From Alkalicoccobacillus murimartini (GTDB lineage Bacteria; Bacillota; Bacilli; Bacillales; Bacillaceae_D), in the NCBI RefSeq assembly GCF_030813245.1, contig NZ_JAUSUA010000001.1, positions 620,001-684,000 of the forward strand: a stretch of DNA of 64,000 bases, read 5' to 3'. Within the stretch, counting starts at the first letter, position 1. The number at the start of each line of letters is the position of its first letter. This document shows positions 63,704-64,000 of the stretch, piece by piece. The notes beneath the pieces are model-generated. The model was given only the letters and a program-made list of their open reading frames with translations. It was not told the origin of the DNA and made no database searches. Made by a program: the position numbers and the translations under genes.

Positions 63704-64000
63704 ATGAAATTAGCCAAACGAGTAGAAGCACTTACCCCGTCAAGCACCTTAGCCATAACAGCTAAGGCCAAAGAATTAAAAGCTGCTGGACATGATGTCA
63801 TTGGATTAGGAGCAGGTGAGCCTGATTTTAATACACCTCAATACATCATTGATGCTGCAGTGAAATCTATGGAAGAAGGCCACACAAAATATACGCCTGC
63901 CGCTGGACTGCCTGCATTAAAGGAAGCTGTTATCGGGAAACTTAAGCAAGATCAAGGGTTGGACTATAAAGCGTCCGAAATTTTTGTTGGTACGGGTGCA
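63704..64000 (+). CDS. aspB: Aspartate aminotransferase, 3'-truncated by the window edge
   Basis: PLP aminotransferase of fold type I, class Ib; the first 99 codons are present and the frame is open at the window end. The N-terminal segment MKLAKRVEALTPSSTLAIT and the substrate-entry motif GAGEPDFNTP near 36-45 identify it. It interconverts aspartate and oxaloacetate. Ribosome site AGGAGAG. Gene order ypmA-ypmB-aspB is as in B. subtilis. Confidence 0.93.
   Translation, partial: MKLAKRVEALTPSSTLAITAKAKELKAAGHDVIGLGAGEPDFNTPQYIIDAAVKSMEEGHTKYTPAAGLPALKEAVIGKLKQDQGLDYKASEIFVGTGA

Overview
The window is a stretch of chromosome from a spore-forming, low-GC Gram-positive bacterium (Bacillaceae). 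It carries sleB, ypeB, spoIVA, spoVIF, ypjB, bacillithiol genes and a TRAP-controlled trp operon. Gene order follows the Bacillus subtilis aspB-to-gudB segment almost gene for gene. Departures from B. subtilis point to an alkaliphile-type lineage of the Bacillus halodurans/clausii/pseudofirmus kind: futalosine-pathway menaquinone genes sit between menG and hepT, plsC lies between cmk and rpsA, plsY lies next to gpsA, and hbs, folE, aroE (EPSP synthase), metC and ypjD are missing from their usual places. That assignment is inferred from synteny. I see no prophage, insertion sequence, CRISPR array, tRNA or rRNA.

Layout. 1-5452: ddl (5' end cut off), gudB, ypdA-ansA, prsW and a small zinc-ribbon protein. 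5460-8730: a SAM (S-box) riboswitch controlling metI-yitJ. 8742-11170: the cortex-lysis pair sleB-ypeB. 11196-19994: ypfA, cmk-plsC, rpsA, yphA, der-plsY-gpsA, spoVIF, yphE and yphF. 20127-21736: spoIVA behind a sigma-E promoter. 21821-28466: mtrB (TRAP), then hepS-menG-mqnP-ubiX-mqnA-hepT (menaquinone chain and ring), ndk and cheR. 28492-39670: the aromatic supraoperon aroC-aroB-aroH | trpEDCFBA-hisC-tyrA, with a TRAP attenuator before trpE. 39722-45633: a candidate CcpA-controlled small RNA on the minus strand, an amidohydrolase-like pseudoenzyme, ypiA, ypiB, ypiF and the menaquinol:cytochrome c reductase qcrABC. 45658-49623: ypjA, ypjB, yugP, an inverted-repeat element, ypjC on the minus strand, a small membrane protein and an Sda-like checkpoint protein. 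49738-58399: dapB-mgsA-bshB1-bshA-cca-birA, panBCD with a structured leader, and a TPR gene. 58449-64000: dinG, an MtaD-type deaminase, a small minus-strand ORF, ypmA-ypmB and the start of aspB.

The genes fit together. Chorismate from aroC/aroB feeds tryptophan, phenylalanine and tyrosine, and through MqnA it feeds menaquinone. HepS/HepT make the C35 side chain and QcrABC oxidises the menaquinol. MtrB encoded at 21.8 kb should bind the GAG array at 31.3 kb.

The most unusual signals are RNA-level: the three-hairpin sRNA candidate with cre boxes (39722-39861, minus strand), an SRP-RNA-like core in the prsW leader (4502-4590), a 90-nt nested structure after qcrC, and an unclassified structured panB leader.
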